A stretch of 64,000 nt of DNA from DATARR01 sp034666985 (GCA_034666985.1 JAXDKS010000015.1:62001-126000); one strand, 5' to 3'; shown: positions 1-8,393, counted from the stretch's first letter. Program-made: numbers and translations. The notes: generated by a model not told the origin, from the sequence alone.

Positions 1-1400
1 GAGATCTCGAACGAGAGGACGTTCCTGGGATCGAACCCGGGGTTGACCTGCAGGAGCTTCCAGAAGCTGCGGATCAGGAGGCCACCACCGATCACCAGCA
101 TGGCGGCGAGCGCCACCTCGACGACCACCAGCCCCCGCCGCAGACGCTGGCGGCCGGAGCCGGCGGTCGTGCGCTGCCCTCCCTCCTTGAGCGAGGCGAA
201 GAAGTCGCCTGCCCGGGCATGGAGGGCCGGCGCAAGGCCGAAGAGCAGGCCGGTGAGCACGGAGATCCCCAGAGTGAAGAGGATGCTTCGCCCGTCGAGC
301 CCGATCTCGTCCACCCGCGGCAGGCTGTCCAGATTGGCGGCGACGATGGCTTTCACCCCCACGTACGCCAGGAACAACCCGAGGATGCCGCCGATCAGGG
401 CCAACACCACGCTCTCCGTGAGGAACTGGCGCAGCAGCCGCCTGCGATCAGCCCCCAGAGCCGTGCGGATGGCGATCTCCTTCTGTCTCGCCTCGGCCCG
501 CGCCAGCAGGAGGTTGGCCACGTTGACGCAACTGATGAGGAGCACGAGCCCCACCGCTCCCAGGAGCACCCGGATCTTCGGCCGCACCGCCCCCACGAGG
601 TCGTCCTGCAGGGGCTGGATGACGAACGGGTGATTGTCCAGGCTGGGCGTGTGCATCTGCTGCCCCTCCTGGTGCCAGCGCGCGAGGAGGCCGTGCATCT
701 CGGAGCGCGCCTGCGCGAAGGAGACCCCCGGCTTCAGCCGGCCCACCAGCCAGAGATAGTGGTTGCCCCGGTTCCCCGGCTTGAGGGGATCGAGCGCCAG
801 CGGCACCCAGACCTCCACCCGCTTGTCGCCAACGGTGAAACCGGGTGGCATGACCCCGATCACCGTGCGGTCGATCCCCTCCACCTTGATGCGGCGCCCC
901 AGGATGCCGGGATCCGCGCCGAAGGCCCGGCGCCAGAGCCCGTCGCCGAGCACCACCACCTTCTCGGCGTTGGGCAGGTCCTCGGCCGCGGTGTAATACC
1001 GTCCCAGCTCCGCGTCGACCCCGAGGGTGCTGAACAGCCCGGCCGTGGCCACAGCCCCCTGGGCCCGCAGCGGCTCGTCCCGGCTCGCGACGTTCACGAA
1101 GGTGGTGCGGTAGCCGCCCACGTGCGCGAAGCTCCGGTTGCGCTCGCGAAACTCCGTGAGCTCGACCGGATCGACCCAGAAGTGGTCGAAGCCCATGGAG
1201 GGGAACTGGCTGTAGATGACCGCCAGCCGCGCGGGATCGCCATACGGCAGCGGCTTGAGCAGCAAGGCGTTGGCGACGCTGAAGATCGCCGCGTTGGCGC
1301 CGATCCCCAAGGCGAGCGTGAGCGCGGCGAGCAGGGTGAACCCTGGGCTGCGAAGAAGCAGGCGGCCGGCGTAGCGGAGATCCTGGAGCAGAGATTTCAT
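1..1400 (-). CDS. ADOP-type ABC transporter permease, MacB/FtsX family (3' end outside window)
   Basis: The reading frame runs leftward from an ATG at 1400, preceded by GGGAGG, and is still open at the window edge, so about 466 N-terminal residues are visible. It starts MKSLLQDLRYAGRLLLR, then a first membrane helix with SPGFTLLAALTLALGIGAN. This is the standard opening of the duplicated orphan permeases (ADOP) abundant in Acidobacteriota. A MacB-like periplasmic core follows (RTVIGVMPPGF), then an FtsX domain with LLISCVNVANLLLARAE and KEIAIRTALGA. ADOP proteins are thought to act in macrolide/lipoprotein-type export or envelope stress; the substrate is unknown. No ATPase gene is visible here. 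The family call is firm, the role is not. Confidence 0.93.
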   Translation of the reverse strand, partial: MKSLLQDLRYAGRLLLRSPGFTLLAALTLALGIGANAAIFSVANALLLKPLPYGDPARLAVIYSQFPSMGFDHFWVDPVELTEFRERNRSFAHVGGYRTTFVNVASRDEPLRAQGAVATAGLFSTLGVDAELGRYYTAAEDLPNAEKVVVLGDGLWRRAFGADPGILGRRIKVEGIDRTVIGVMPPGFTVGDKRVEVWVPLALDPLKPGNRGNHYLWLVGRLKPGVSFAQARSEMHGLLARWHQEGQQMHTPSLDNHPFVIQPLQDDLVGAVRPKIRVLLGAVGLVLLISCVNVANLLLARAEARQKEIAIRTALGADRRRLLRQFLTESVVLALIGGILGLFLAYVGVKAIVAANLDSLPRVDEIGLDGRSILFTLGISVLTGLLFGLAPALHARAGDFFASLKEGGQRTTAGSGRQRLRRGLVVVEVALAAMLVIGGGLLIRSFWKLLQVNPGFDPRNVLSFEI

Positions 1401-1515
1401 GTCACCTCCCGTTGGCGGACCTCCATAGTACGATGACCGCGGTAGTTGGTTTCAATCCCGGTTGGATGAGGCCCAGAACCGGAAGCATACTTTGTCAGAT
1501 TGCCCGAGCCGCAGG

Positions 1516-1543
1516 CCCTCATCACCCCGGCCCTCTTCTCCCG
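1516..1543. repeat. 28-bp fragment of the dispersed MITE-like repeat
   Basis: The sequence matches the inner part of the 52-bp terminal inverted repeat of the complete element at 46269-46579. It is a solitary fragment in the gap between the divergent permease and DUF433 genes. The rest of the element is not recognisable nearby. Confidence 0.6.
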
Positions 1544-1608
1544 GCGGCCGGTTTGTCAGAAGAAGGAAAACTGGTAACCTTCGTCTTCGGAGAGGAGGGA
1601 AGAAGAGG

Positions 1609-1833
1609 ATGGGTTACGTCGCCGAGCGCATCACCGTGGATCCTGAGCAGTGCGGGGGGCGTCCCTGCATCCGCGGCATGCGGATCCGGGTGAGCGATGT
1701 CCTGGATCTGCTGGCGAGCGGCCTGACCGTGGAGCAGATCCTCGAAGAGATGCCTGACCTTGAGCTCGAAGACATCCAGGCCAGCCTCCGCTTCGCCAGC
1801 CAACGTCTGGACCACGCTGTCCTCGCCGCTTGA
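1609..1833 (+). CDS. DUF433 antitoxin-like protein
   Basis: This 74-residue protein starts at ATG 1609 behind a purine-rich GGAGGGAAGAAG stretch. The motif ITVDPEQCGGRPCIRGMRI, followed by VSDVLDLLASGLT, is the signature of DUF433 (VapB-like winged-helix antitoxins). The next gene overlaps it by four bases (TTGA) and encodes a DUF5615 PIN-like protein, the usual partner. The pair is therefore a type II toxin-antitoxin module in which this gene should supply the antitoxin and autoregulator. The start was chosen because longer in-frame extensions run into repeat sequence at 1516-1543. Confidence 0.9.
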   Translation: MGYVAERITVDPEQCGGRPCIRGMRIRVSDVLDLLASGLTVEQILEEMPDLELEDIQASLRFASQRLDHAVLAA

Positions 1834-2201
1834 TCTTCTGGGTCGACGCGCAACTCTCGCCCCATCTGGCTCCCTGGCTGCACCAGCAGTTCGGCCTCGA
1901 GGCCTGTTCCGTCGCGAGACTCAGCCTCCGAAACGCCAAGGATCTTGAGATCTTCCAGGCAGCCCGTGCCGCGAGCGCGGTCGTCCTTACGAAGGATCAA
2001 GATTTCGTCTTCCTCCTCGAAACCCTCGGGCCTCCACCGCAGATCCTCTGGGTCTCTTGTGGAAACACTTCGAATGCGCACCTCAAGAAACTGCTCGCGG
2101 AGACCTTGCCCCAAGCCCTGGACCTCCTCGCACGAGGGGAAGCTCTCATTGAGATCCGCGACGCCGTACGGCGAGACGGCGCCGGGCCAGGCTTCAGGTA
2201 G
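1830..2201 (+). CDS. DUF5615 PIN-like toxin
   Basis: The 123-residue product begins at TTG 1830, translationally coupled to the DUF433 stop. The opening IFWVDAQLSPHLAPWL, the central ASAVVLTKDQDF and the later ILWVSCGNTSNAHL are the acidic and Asn/Ser-containing motifs of the DUF5615 PIN-like family. It should be a ribonuclease-type toxin restrained by the upstream antitoxin. All motif positions are present and the length is normal, so the module looks intact. The RNA target is unknown. Confidence 0.88.
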   Translation: MIFWVDAQLSPHLAPWLHQQFGLEACSVARLSLRNAKDLEIFQAARAASAVVLTKDQDFVFLLETLGPPPQILWVSCGNTSNAHLKKLLAETLPQALDLLARGEALIEIRDAVRRDGAGPGFR

Positions 2202-2219
2202 ACTCCCCGTCGCCAAGCC

Positions 2220-3191
2220 ATGACCGACCTCTCCCTTCCCGACCTGCCGGACCTCCTGGCCGCCCGCCGCGCGCTGGCGGGGATCGTCCTGCGCACTCCG
2301 GTGCTGCGCGCGGACGGGCTGGACGATCTCGCAGGGGCGCGGCTGTTCTTCAAGGCCGAAGGGCTGCAGGTCACCGGCTCGTTCAAGGTCCGCGGAGCCT
2401 TCAACCGGGTGCGGGCGCTCTCTCCCGAAGAGCTCGCGCCGGGGCTGATCACGGTGAGCGCGGGCAACGCGGCCCTGGGCGCGGCCTGGGCAGCCCGCGC
2501 TGCGGGGGCGCGGCTGGTGGTGGTCATGCCGGAGAACGCCGTGCCCGAGAAGCTGGCCGCCGTGGCCGCGATGGGTGCCAGGATCGAGAAGGAAGGGATC
2601 ACCAACGCCACCCAGGCTTTCGAGCGCCTGGCCCGGCTCCTCGAGGAGCACGGCTACACGCTCGTCCACCCCTTCGACGATCCGTTCGTCATCGCCGGCG
2701 CCGGCACGGCCACCTGGGAGCTGCTGGAGGACGTGCCCGACCTCGACGCCCTCGCCATCCCGGCCTCCGGCGGCGGCCTCCTCTCCGGAGCCCTGCTGGC
2801 GGCCCGCGGGCTCGCGCCAGCCGCGCGGGTCTACGGCGTTCAGCCTTCTGGCGCTGACGGCATCGTCCGCTCGCTCGCCGCCGGAACGCCGACTCCGCCC
2901 GAAAGGGTGCAGACCGTGGCCGACGGCCTGACAGCTCCGAAGCCGGGCGTCCGCAACTTCGAGCTCATCCGCCGCTGGGCCACGGATGTCTTCACCGTGC
3001 CCGACGAAGCGATCCTCGCCGCCATGGGCCTGATCCTCCGCCACCTGAAAGTGATCGTCGAGCCGGCCGGCGCCGCCGCGCTGGCCGGAGTCCTGGCGGA
3101 CGAGCGCTTCCGTGGCCAGCGGGTCGGAATCCTCCTCAGCGGCAGCAACACGGGGATGGAGCGGGTGCGCGAAACGCTGGCCCAGCCGTAG
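2220..3191 (+). CDS. Threonine/serine dehydratase-like PLP enzyme
   Basis: A 323-residue fold-type II PLP enzyme. Lys56 in TGSFKVRGA is the expected Schiff-base lysine, the glycine-rich phosphate loop is PASGGGLLSG (181-190), and SGSNTG near the C-terminus lines the cofactor ring. The family normally deaminates L-threonine or L-serine to 2-oxo acids with ammonia release, or racemises serine. The usual S-S/A-G-N-H-A-Q motif reads SAGNAALG (80-87) here, so the His and Gln positions are changed and substrate preference cannot be assumed. No ACT domain is present, so it is of the short catabolic type. It starts 18 bp after the toxin gene. Confidence 0.85.
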   Translation: MTDLSLPDLPDLLAARRALAGIVLRTPVLRADGLDDLAGARLFFKAEGLQVTGSFKVRGAFNRVRALSPEELAPGLITVSAGNAALGAAWAARAAGARLVVVMPENAVPEKLAAVAAMGARIEKEGITNATQAFERLARLLEEHGYTLVHPFDDPFVIAGAGTATWELLEDVPDLDALAIPASGGGLLSGALLAARGLAPAARVYGVQPSGADGIVRSLAAGTPTPPERVQTVADGLTAPKPGVRNFELIRRWATDVFTVPDEAILAAMGLILRHLKVIVEPAGAAALAGVLADERFRGQRVGILLSGSNTGMERVRETLAQP

Positions 3192-3211
3192 AGGAATCAG
3201 TCACTGAGAAA

Positions 3212-4204
3212 TCAGTGCTTCGAATTTGGTTTCACCCTCCGAGCCCGCAGCCGCTTCAGCACGGCCTTGAAATCCTCCGGAGGAGGATCCTCGAACCGCA
3301 CGACCTTCTCCGTCCGCGGATGGATGAAGCCGAGCACCGTGGCGTGGAGCATGGGCCGGGGAGCGGGCAGGATCGGACCCCGATTGTCGCGGAGATAATC
3401 CCGGATATAGACGTTCTCCCCTACCAGGGGATGCCCGGCCTCGGCGAGATGGATACGGATCTGATGCTGCCGCCCCGTCTCGAGCTCGCAGGCCACCAGG
3501 GTCGCCCCCGGCAGCCTCTCCAGGACCTGGACGCGGGTGATGGCCTCCCGCGCTTCCATTGCCGCAATCGTCGCCTCACCCTTCACCGCCCGGAACACCC
3601 CCAGCGAGCCACGCAGGCCGTCGCCGCGATTCGCCACCAGTTGGGTCTCGTAGACCGCGTCCTCCGTCGCGCCATGAACGATGGCCAGATACCGGCGGAG
3701 CACCGTATGCTCGGCGAGCTGCCGCTGAAGATGGCGCTGGGCCGGGACGCTGCGGGCGAAGACCACCAGTCCCGACGTCTCCTTGTCCAGCCGTTGCACC
3801 GTGCGCAGAGTGGGGCTCGCCTCCCGGCCCCGGGCTGCGTCGATCCGGCGGACGGCCACCCGGGCGAGAGCGACCAGGGTGTCCCGGTCATCGCGCTCGA
3901 AAGGAACGGTGAGGATGCCCGCCGGCTTGCGCACCACCGCCACCTCACCGTCGAGATGCACCACCAGATCCGTGACCGCCGGCTCCCTGCGCCCGGCTCC
4001 GCCGATCCGAACCTCGATGCGCTCTCCCTCGCTCATCCGCCGCGCCGGATCGGTCGCGGGCACACCGTCCACGAGAACGCGTCCCCCGGAGCACATCTCC
4101 TTCGCCTGGCTCCACGACGTGCCGGAGATCATTCCCCGCACCACCGCCGCCAGCGTGGCGCCAGCCTGTTCGTCAGAGATCGTCAGGGATTCTTCGCTCT
4201 TCAC
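3212..4204 (-). CDS. RluA-family RNA pseudouridine synthase
   Basis: The 330-residue protein has an N-terminal S4-type RNA-binding segment (roughly 10-70, SGGRVLVDGVPA) followed by the RluA catalytic domain. Asp140 in QRLDKETSGLVVFA is the catalytic aspartate of the HRLDxxTSG motif, with Gln in place of the common His. The C-terminal ETGRQHQIRIHLAEAGHPL is also conserved. It isomerises uridine to pseudouridine in rRNA or tRNA; the exact site cannot be read from sequence. It is convergent with the dehydratase gene, 20 bp away. The following secreted-protein gene is also on the minus strand but separated by 42 bp. Confidence 0.93.
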   Translation of the reverse strand: MKSEESLTISDEQAGATLAAVVRGMISGTSWSQAKEMCSGGRVLVDGVPATDPARRMSEGERIEVRIGGAGRREPAVTDLVVHLDGEVAVVRKPAGILTVPFERDDRDTLVALARVAVRRIDAARGREASPTLRTVQRLDKETSGLVVFARSVPAQRHLQRQLAEHTVLRRYLAIVHGATEDAVYETQLVANRGDGLRGSLGVFRAVKGEATIAAMEAREAITRVQVLERLPGATLVACELETGRQHQIRIHLAEAGHPLVGENVYIRDYLRDNRGPILPAPRPMLHATVLGFIHPRTEKVVRFEDPPPEDFKAVLKRLRARRVKPNSKH

Positions 4205-4246
4205 CCGGCGCAGTGTAGCGTAGGGGCCTGATCCTCTTGGGAAAAC

Positions 4247-5200
4247 TCACCGCCCCGTCCCAAACGCCTGCGCCAGCTTCTGATACCGCTCGCCCAGCTC
4301 CTTCGCCAGCTTCCCATCCCCCGACGCGCGCACCCTGGGCTCGATCATCCCGGAAAAGATGGCCTTCGCCTTCGGGATGAGCCCCGCCTCCCGGTAGACC
4401 GACGCCACCGCGACCCAGGCCGCCAGCTGCGCGGACTCCCCCGCTTCCCGGAGGTGCTGCTCCAGCCGCGTCGCCAGCTCGACGGTCCGCGGATCGAGCC
4501 CGCCTTTCCCAGGCTGCCGGGGCTGATCCAGCGAGCGGTAGAGGAAACCCAGTAGCTTGGTCTGAGGGATGAAGGGGTAGTAATACTTGTCCGTCGAGAG
4601 GAACGTGCCGAACGCCTCGATCTGGGTATCCCCCGACTTGACGACGGGCCGCGTCCGGTCCACCTCGAAGGGCAGGCGGGACAGGATCTCCAGGGACGAG
4701 GTGGAGTCGTCCACGTACCGGGCCCGCAGCACCTTGTCGAAGGCCCACCCCCAGGCGCTGAGGGCGATGTAGCCCGCGGGGTCCTTGATCTCCCGCGCGA
4801 GACAGCCGTCCTTGTAGGCGCCGGGCAGGATCTTCCGGCCATCGAGATAATTGTCCAGGAACACCAGATTACGGATGTTCTCGATCTTCTCCGTGCGGCT
4901 CACGAAATAGCCGCTCTGGACCTCGTCCGAAGAGACGATCGGGATCTGGGACAGCACGTTCACCGGCACGTAGAAGAACTTCTCCACCCCGTCCACCTTC
5001 GACACCTCGTGCAGCAGCTCCGACGTCAGCACGTCGCACGGCTTCCCGGTGAGCCTGGGGAGCTTCAGGGTCGACCTGTCCTTCATCACCAGATAGACGC
5101 CGTCCTCCGTCGGAGGCTTGACGCCAGGCTCTGGGCCGGCCGCGCCTGCTGGAACCACGGGCAGGAAGAGGATCAGGAACGAGAACAGAAAAAGTCTCAC
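4247..5200 (-). CDS. Secreted protein of unknown function
   Basis: The start is set at GTG 5200 because GGGAGG lies 10 bases upstream and the protein then opens with a signal peptide (MRLFLFSFLILFLPVVPAGAA, cleavage near AGAAG). The in-frame extension further upstream is the translation of a 21-bp tandem repeat and is not credible. The mature protein, about 295 residues, has segments such as YLVMKDRSTLKLPRLTGK and FFYVPVNVLSQIPIVSSDE and a helical C-terminal third (ELATRLEQHLREAGESAQLA) resembling TPR-like helices. No family was recognised. It faces away from the repeat array at 5307-5579, which may sit in its promoter region. Confidence 0.75.
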   Translation of the reverse strand: MRLFLFSFLILFLPVVPAGAAGPEPGVKPPTEDGVYLVMKDRSTLKLPRLTGKPCDVLTSELLHEVSKVDGVEKFFYVPVNVLSQIPIVSSDEVQSGYFVSRTEKIENIRNLVFLDNYLDGRKILPGAYKDGCLAREIKDPAGYIALSAWGWAFDKVLRARYVDDSTSSLEILSRLPFEVDRTRPVVKSGDTQIEAFGTFLSTDKYYYPFIPQTKLLGFLYRSLDQPRQPGKGGLDPRTVELATRLEQHLREAGESAQLAAWVAVASVYREAGLIPKAKAIFSGMIEPRVRASGDGKLAKELGERYQKLAQAFGTGR

Positions 5201-5306
5201 GCGTTTGCGCCTCCCTGGTTGGTGAGCCCATTGTGCCGGAGAAGGGGCGGGCGGTGTCAAGGACGGCCGCTCTCCGTCCCCACGACTCTGACGGCTACCC
5301 GCGATC

Positions 5307-5579
5307 GACCGGCCGGGACCGGCCGACGATCGGCCGGTGATCGGAATCGACCGGCCGGCGCCGGCGAGAGGCTGGCCGCTGTCGGACACCGACCGGCCGG
5401 GACCTGAGATGGACCGGCCGGCGTCTGCGAAGGTCCGGCCGCTGCCGGCGAGCGACCGGCCGACGCCGGCGAGAGGCTCGCCGACGTCCGCGACCCTCCG
5501 TCTGCTGCCGGCCGGAGCTCGAACGACGCCGGTCGATCGACGGCCGACGCCGGCCAGCCGGCCTCGAAAGGGCGGAACC
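5307..5579. repeat. Thirteen-copy 21-bp degenerate tandem repeat
   Basis: Thirteen consecutive units of exactly 21 bp can be phased from 5307. Most begin GACCGGCCG or a close variant (GATCGGCCG, GTCCGGCCG, GGCTGGCCG), followed by a variable CCGGCGA-type half. The last units decay. The array lies between the divergent genes 4247-5200 (minus) and 5923-6300 (plus), both coding for exported proteins. All frames across it give low-complexity peptides with 7-residue periodicity, so it is not coding. Two other 21-bp-period regions occur in this window with different sequences. Confidence 0.85.
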
Positions 5580-5801
5580 CGGCCGGCACCTCCCATCGCC
5601 CAGTCCCAAAGTCGCCATAGACGCCGGAAGGTCCCGGCACGTAGACCACCAAGCAGCAGAAACCGACTACCGACGGATCGCGAAGCCGTCCGATCCTGTC
5701 ACAGCCGGCGCTCTTTGACAACTGAAGCGATTCGGAGTGGCTCCGCCGCCGCGGGGGCGGCTGTGCCCGGAGCCGTCAGGCCGAGCCACTCCTACCCACC
5801 T

Positions 5802-5866
5802 GCCAGGGGCGGATAAGCCCCTGGCTTATCCCACCTACGAGAGCGGGGGAAGGCCCCCTGCTCTCC
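5802..5866. promoter_or_regulatory. Two consecutive hairpins in the leader of the 5923 gene
   Basis: The first hairpin is GCCAGGGG(cggataag)CCCCTGGC at 5802-5825. The second runs 5840-5866 with GAGAGC-GGGGG pairing to CCCCC-GCTCTC. Both lie 56-120 bases upstream of the start codon of the small secreted-protein gene and could act as a 5' UTR stability element or attenuator. Function is inferred only from structure and position. Confidence 0.45.
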
Positions 5867-5922
5867 ATCTCGACGAGCGATGTATCCTGACGACGAACAA
5901 CGGCTCCCTTCAGGAGGACGAC

Positions 5923-6300
5923 ATGGCAAAGCGGATTTCCGTGCTGGTAGCGCTTCTCCTGCTGGCCGCGGGCGGGGCTGGCGCAGCGGGTTGGGGGTGG
6001 AAACTGGCCACTACCCCAGACGACGTGATGAATTTCCTCAATGGCACGCCTCCCTACAAGGGAGCCCATAACGTCGTGAAGATCACGGCCACGAACAAGG
6101 GCTCGAATGTCGAGTTCATCGTCTTCTACCAGGCCGGCGGGACCAAAGGCTGGGGCTGGAAGAGAGCCACCACCACGGACGACGCCCTGAACTTCCTCAA
6201 CGCCAAGCCCCCCTACAAGCCGCTCAAGACGGCCGCAGTGGCCTCGGCGAACTCGGCGGCGGGGACGACCGAGTTTTATATCTTCTATAAGCTCAAGTGA
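5923..6300 (+). CDS. Small secreted protein with duplicated GWGWK repeat
   Basis: The 125-residue product starts at ATG 5923 with a strong CAGGAGG six bases upstream. A signal peptide (residues 1-22, MAKRISVLVALLLLAAGGAG) precedes two tandem copies of a roughly 50-residue unit. Each begins GWGWK-(L/R)-ATT-(P/T)-DD and contains (M/L)NFLN and PPYK, ending in a Phe-Tyr-rich strand (FIVFYQ, FYIFYK). The duplication implies a two-domain or pseudo-symmetric extracellular protein. The family is unknown. It is preceded by hairpins and the 21-bp array, and no partner gene is adjacent. Confidence 0.85.
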   Translation: MAKRISVLVALLLLAAGGAGAAGWGWKLATTPDDVMNFLNGTPPYKGAHNVVKITATNKGSNVEFIVFYQAGGTKGWGWKRATTTDDALNFLNAKPPYKPLKTAAVASANSAAGTTEFYIFYKLK

Positions 6301-6380
6301 GGGGGTTCAGGATCAGCGGCCTTTCATTCTCACGCGCAGCTCAATCGAAGCCATGAGCCCGTAGGGCGGCAGACTCCCAG

Positions 6381-6440
6381 CCCAGGGCGTGAGCCCTGGG
6401 AAGGAGCACCCCTCCATCCTTCAGGAGCCCCGTCAGGGGC
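6381..6440. repeat. Intergenic inverted repeats between convergent genes
   Basis: Between 6300 and 6486 lie CCCAGGGC(gtga)GCCCTGGG-type arms at 6381-6400 and GCCCC(gtca)GGGGC at 6427-6440. They sit between two convergent genes and may work as transcription terminators or REP-like elements. No coding sequence is seen in this gap. Confidence 0.5.
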
Positions 6441-6485
6441 GGCAGAAAGGGGAGTGCCGCCCAACGGCCTTGGCAACGGCCGCCT

Positions 6486-7805
6486 TTAGCGGTGGCCCGG
6501 TGCGAGGGCCATGAGCCCCTCGACATAGGCGTGCTGGACGAGCAGCGGATCATGACCTCCGCTCCACTCGGCGTAGTGCACTCGATACCCCTTGGCTCGG
6601 AGAACATCGCGGAAGCGCCGGTTGTTCATGAGCCGATCCGTCCACAGGCTGGTGTCGAAACGGCCTATGGCGAGATAGAACTCGAGCGGCCGTCGCGGCG
6701 CTTCGAGATAGCGCTCGATCAGCCAACCGTTGTTGGGGTCGAGCCAAAAGCGGGTTGGCGGATAGTACCCTGGCGTGTTCTCGAGAGCTGTTCTGGCTCC
6801 CAGGACCTTGGAGACGCTGCCAGGGTAGCGCAACGCGACGAAAGCCGCCATGCCGCCCCCGCGACTGTCACCTGCGATGATGGTGTGGGATCGACTCTCG
6901 GAGGTCCGATAGTGGCGTCGCGCCCAGGGGATCAGCTCCTGAGTGACGAACTTGGCGAAGTCCTCGGAGTAACCGAGGTCCTTCGGCCTCAGGGTTTTTC
7001 CGTCCTTGTCCTTTCGGTTGATCACACCCACAGCGACGACCGGTGCCACCTTGCCGGAAGCGATCAGGTCATCGAGCACCGTTCCCATAGCCTCAAACCC
7101 GCCATCAAAGGCGACGAGAAGCCAGGGGCGGGGGCGCGCACTTTTTGAGGCATGGTTCGCGGGGACGTAGACCTTGAGAGCGACGTCAGTGCCGAGGATC
7201 CGGCTCTTGATGGATTCGTCGCTGATCTTCCCTTTAGGCGCTTGAGCGTTCATCGGGTAGGGGAACGGCAGAGCCTGCGGCAAAACGACATAGGTCTCCT
7301 GGTCGACAATGCGAGGATTGAGCGGATCAGGGGCAGAGAAATCCTTGAGGTTGAGAATTTCTTCAATCTTGTCCGGTTGCTCCGCGAGGCCGTCGATAAT
7401 CATCGAGTAGGTGAAACGTGCATCGCTGGGCAGCAGTTCCGTCCGGTACCAGATTTCGGTTCCTGGAAGCTTTTCGAGCGGCGCCTCCCAGTCCGTGACC
7501 GGTCGGCCACCGATGACGGCGACCCGTCGCGTTGTGGGCTTGCCCCGCCAGAGGAACGTCACCAAGCTTCGCGTCGGGTCGTCAGTTACCGGCTCGACCA
7601 GCGGCGTTCCGTCCGTCAGCCCGGCGAAGAATTGGGCCTCCGCATCGGGAGTCCCTGCTTGAATCTGCTCCCAGAGCTGCTTCAGTCTGGGGCTGCGCAG
7701 GCCGAGGTCATCCGCTGTGGGAGCCACAGACTGACAGAGCGCGGAGGAAGAGCCGGCGATCAGGAGGAGCAAGACGAGACACGGGAGTCGAAGGCTATAG
7801 CGCAC
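6486..7805 (-). CDS. Secreted enterochelin-esterase-like alpha/beta hydrolase
   Basis: The start GTG 7805 has AAAGGAGA eight bases upstream and gives a 439-residue protein with a signal peptide (LRLPCLVLLLLIAGSSSALC). An N-terminal Ig-like domain (about 65-145, SLVTFLWRGKPTTRRVAVIGG) precedes the esterase domain (about 190-435). Ser314 in AGDSRGGGMA is the nucleophile and His418 in WSGGHD the catalytic histidine. This is the architecture of Fes/IroE-type ester hydrolases, which cleave siderophore or other carboxylic esters, though no siderophore genes are nearby. An A-tract-rich region with about 21-bp spacing precedes it. Confidence 0.88.
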   Translation of the reverse strand: MRYSLRLPCLVLLLLIAGSSSALCQSVAPTADDLGLRSPRLKQLWEQIQAGTPDAEAQFFAGLTDGTPLVEPVTDDPTRSLVTFLWRGKPTTRRVAVIGGRPVTDWEAPLEKLPGTEIWYRTELLPSDARFTYSMIIDGLAEQPDKIEEILNLKDFSAPDPLNPRIVDQETYVVLPQALPFPYPMNAQAPKGKISDESIKSRILGTDVALKVYVPANHASKSARPRPWLLVAFDGGFEAMGTVLDDLIASGKVAPVVAVGVINRKDKDGKTLRPKDLGYSEDFAKFVTQELIPWARRHYRTSESRSHTIIAGDSRGGGMAAFVALRYPGSVSKVLGARTALENTPGYYPPTRFWLDPNNGWLIERYLEAPRRPLEFYLAIGRFDTSLWTDRLMNNRRFRDVLRAKGYRVHYAEWSGGHDPLLVQHAYVEGLMALAPGHR

Positions 7806-8367
7806 GAGGAGTCTCCTTTTAGTGAGACGACAGAAGGTTCGGAAGGACCAGCATATACCGCCTGAAGTCTCGTATCCAGATGCAGAGACTTGCCAAGAGC
7901 CTGGCCCGTCAATGGCAGGCGACGCGGAGGACAGGGTTTCGTAAAGACGTGGATCGTCAAGATCTCGAGCAGGTTCGTCCAGCCGGGATCGGCGGGGGTT
8001 CTGGATCCACCACAGGCGGGACACTCTGGCGGAGAGCTCTCCGGGAGGGACTCGAAAAGGGGCGAGAAACCCGGAATGAGCTTCGGGGACGTCGTCCTTG
8101 GTCGCTCCCGCGCGGGTTCGCGGCGCAGACGACGGGCCCAGAGTGGTAAGACGGCTACAAATGTCTTTCGGACGCGGAATTCATCCACGGCTCACGCCGA
8201 AAACCCTTTCGCCCTCGCAAAAAGCGCTTTTCTCCCGGAAATGGCTCGGCGCTCCGAGGAAAAGACCTTTCCCTCGAAGCTCCGGGCCAGTCCAAAGGGT
8301 TTCAAGGGAAACGAAGGACTTTTCTTGAGCTCAAATGGCCAAAATCCTGGCGCAAAGGGTTCAAGGT
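7806..8367. other. Non-coding region with phased A-tracts upstream of the esterase gene
   Basis: No credible gene is seen. From 8200 onward the sequence repeats an AAA(A)-N-CTTT theme. A-tracts start at 8200, 8219, 8239 and 8260, then at 8333, 8354 and 8374, that is, 20-21 bases apart. Small palindromes such as AAAAGCGCTTTT (8220-8231) fall in the same register. The region ends in the terminator of the downstream gene and lies in the upstream flank of the esterase gene. Spacing is less exact than in the arrays at 5307 and 60329. Confidence 0.5.
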
Positions 8368-8391
8368 CCGGGGAAAAGGCTTTTTCCCCGG
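8368..8391 (-). terminator. Terminator hairpin of the four-helix-bundle gene
   Basis: CCGGGGAAAA pairs perfectly with TTTTCCCCGG around a three-base loop, two bases beyond the stop codon at 8394-8396. On the minus strand the stem is followed by A/T-rich sequence. A rho-independent terminator is the simplest reading. Confidence 0.7.
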
Positions 8392-8393
8392 CC

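Noticed and set aside
5201..5596. N-terminal extension of the secreted protein gene 4247-5200 by about 130 residues
   Set aside because: The extension is a 7-residue repeat produced by the 21-bp DNA array, and the GTG at 5200 has a good ribosome-binding site and signal peptide.
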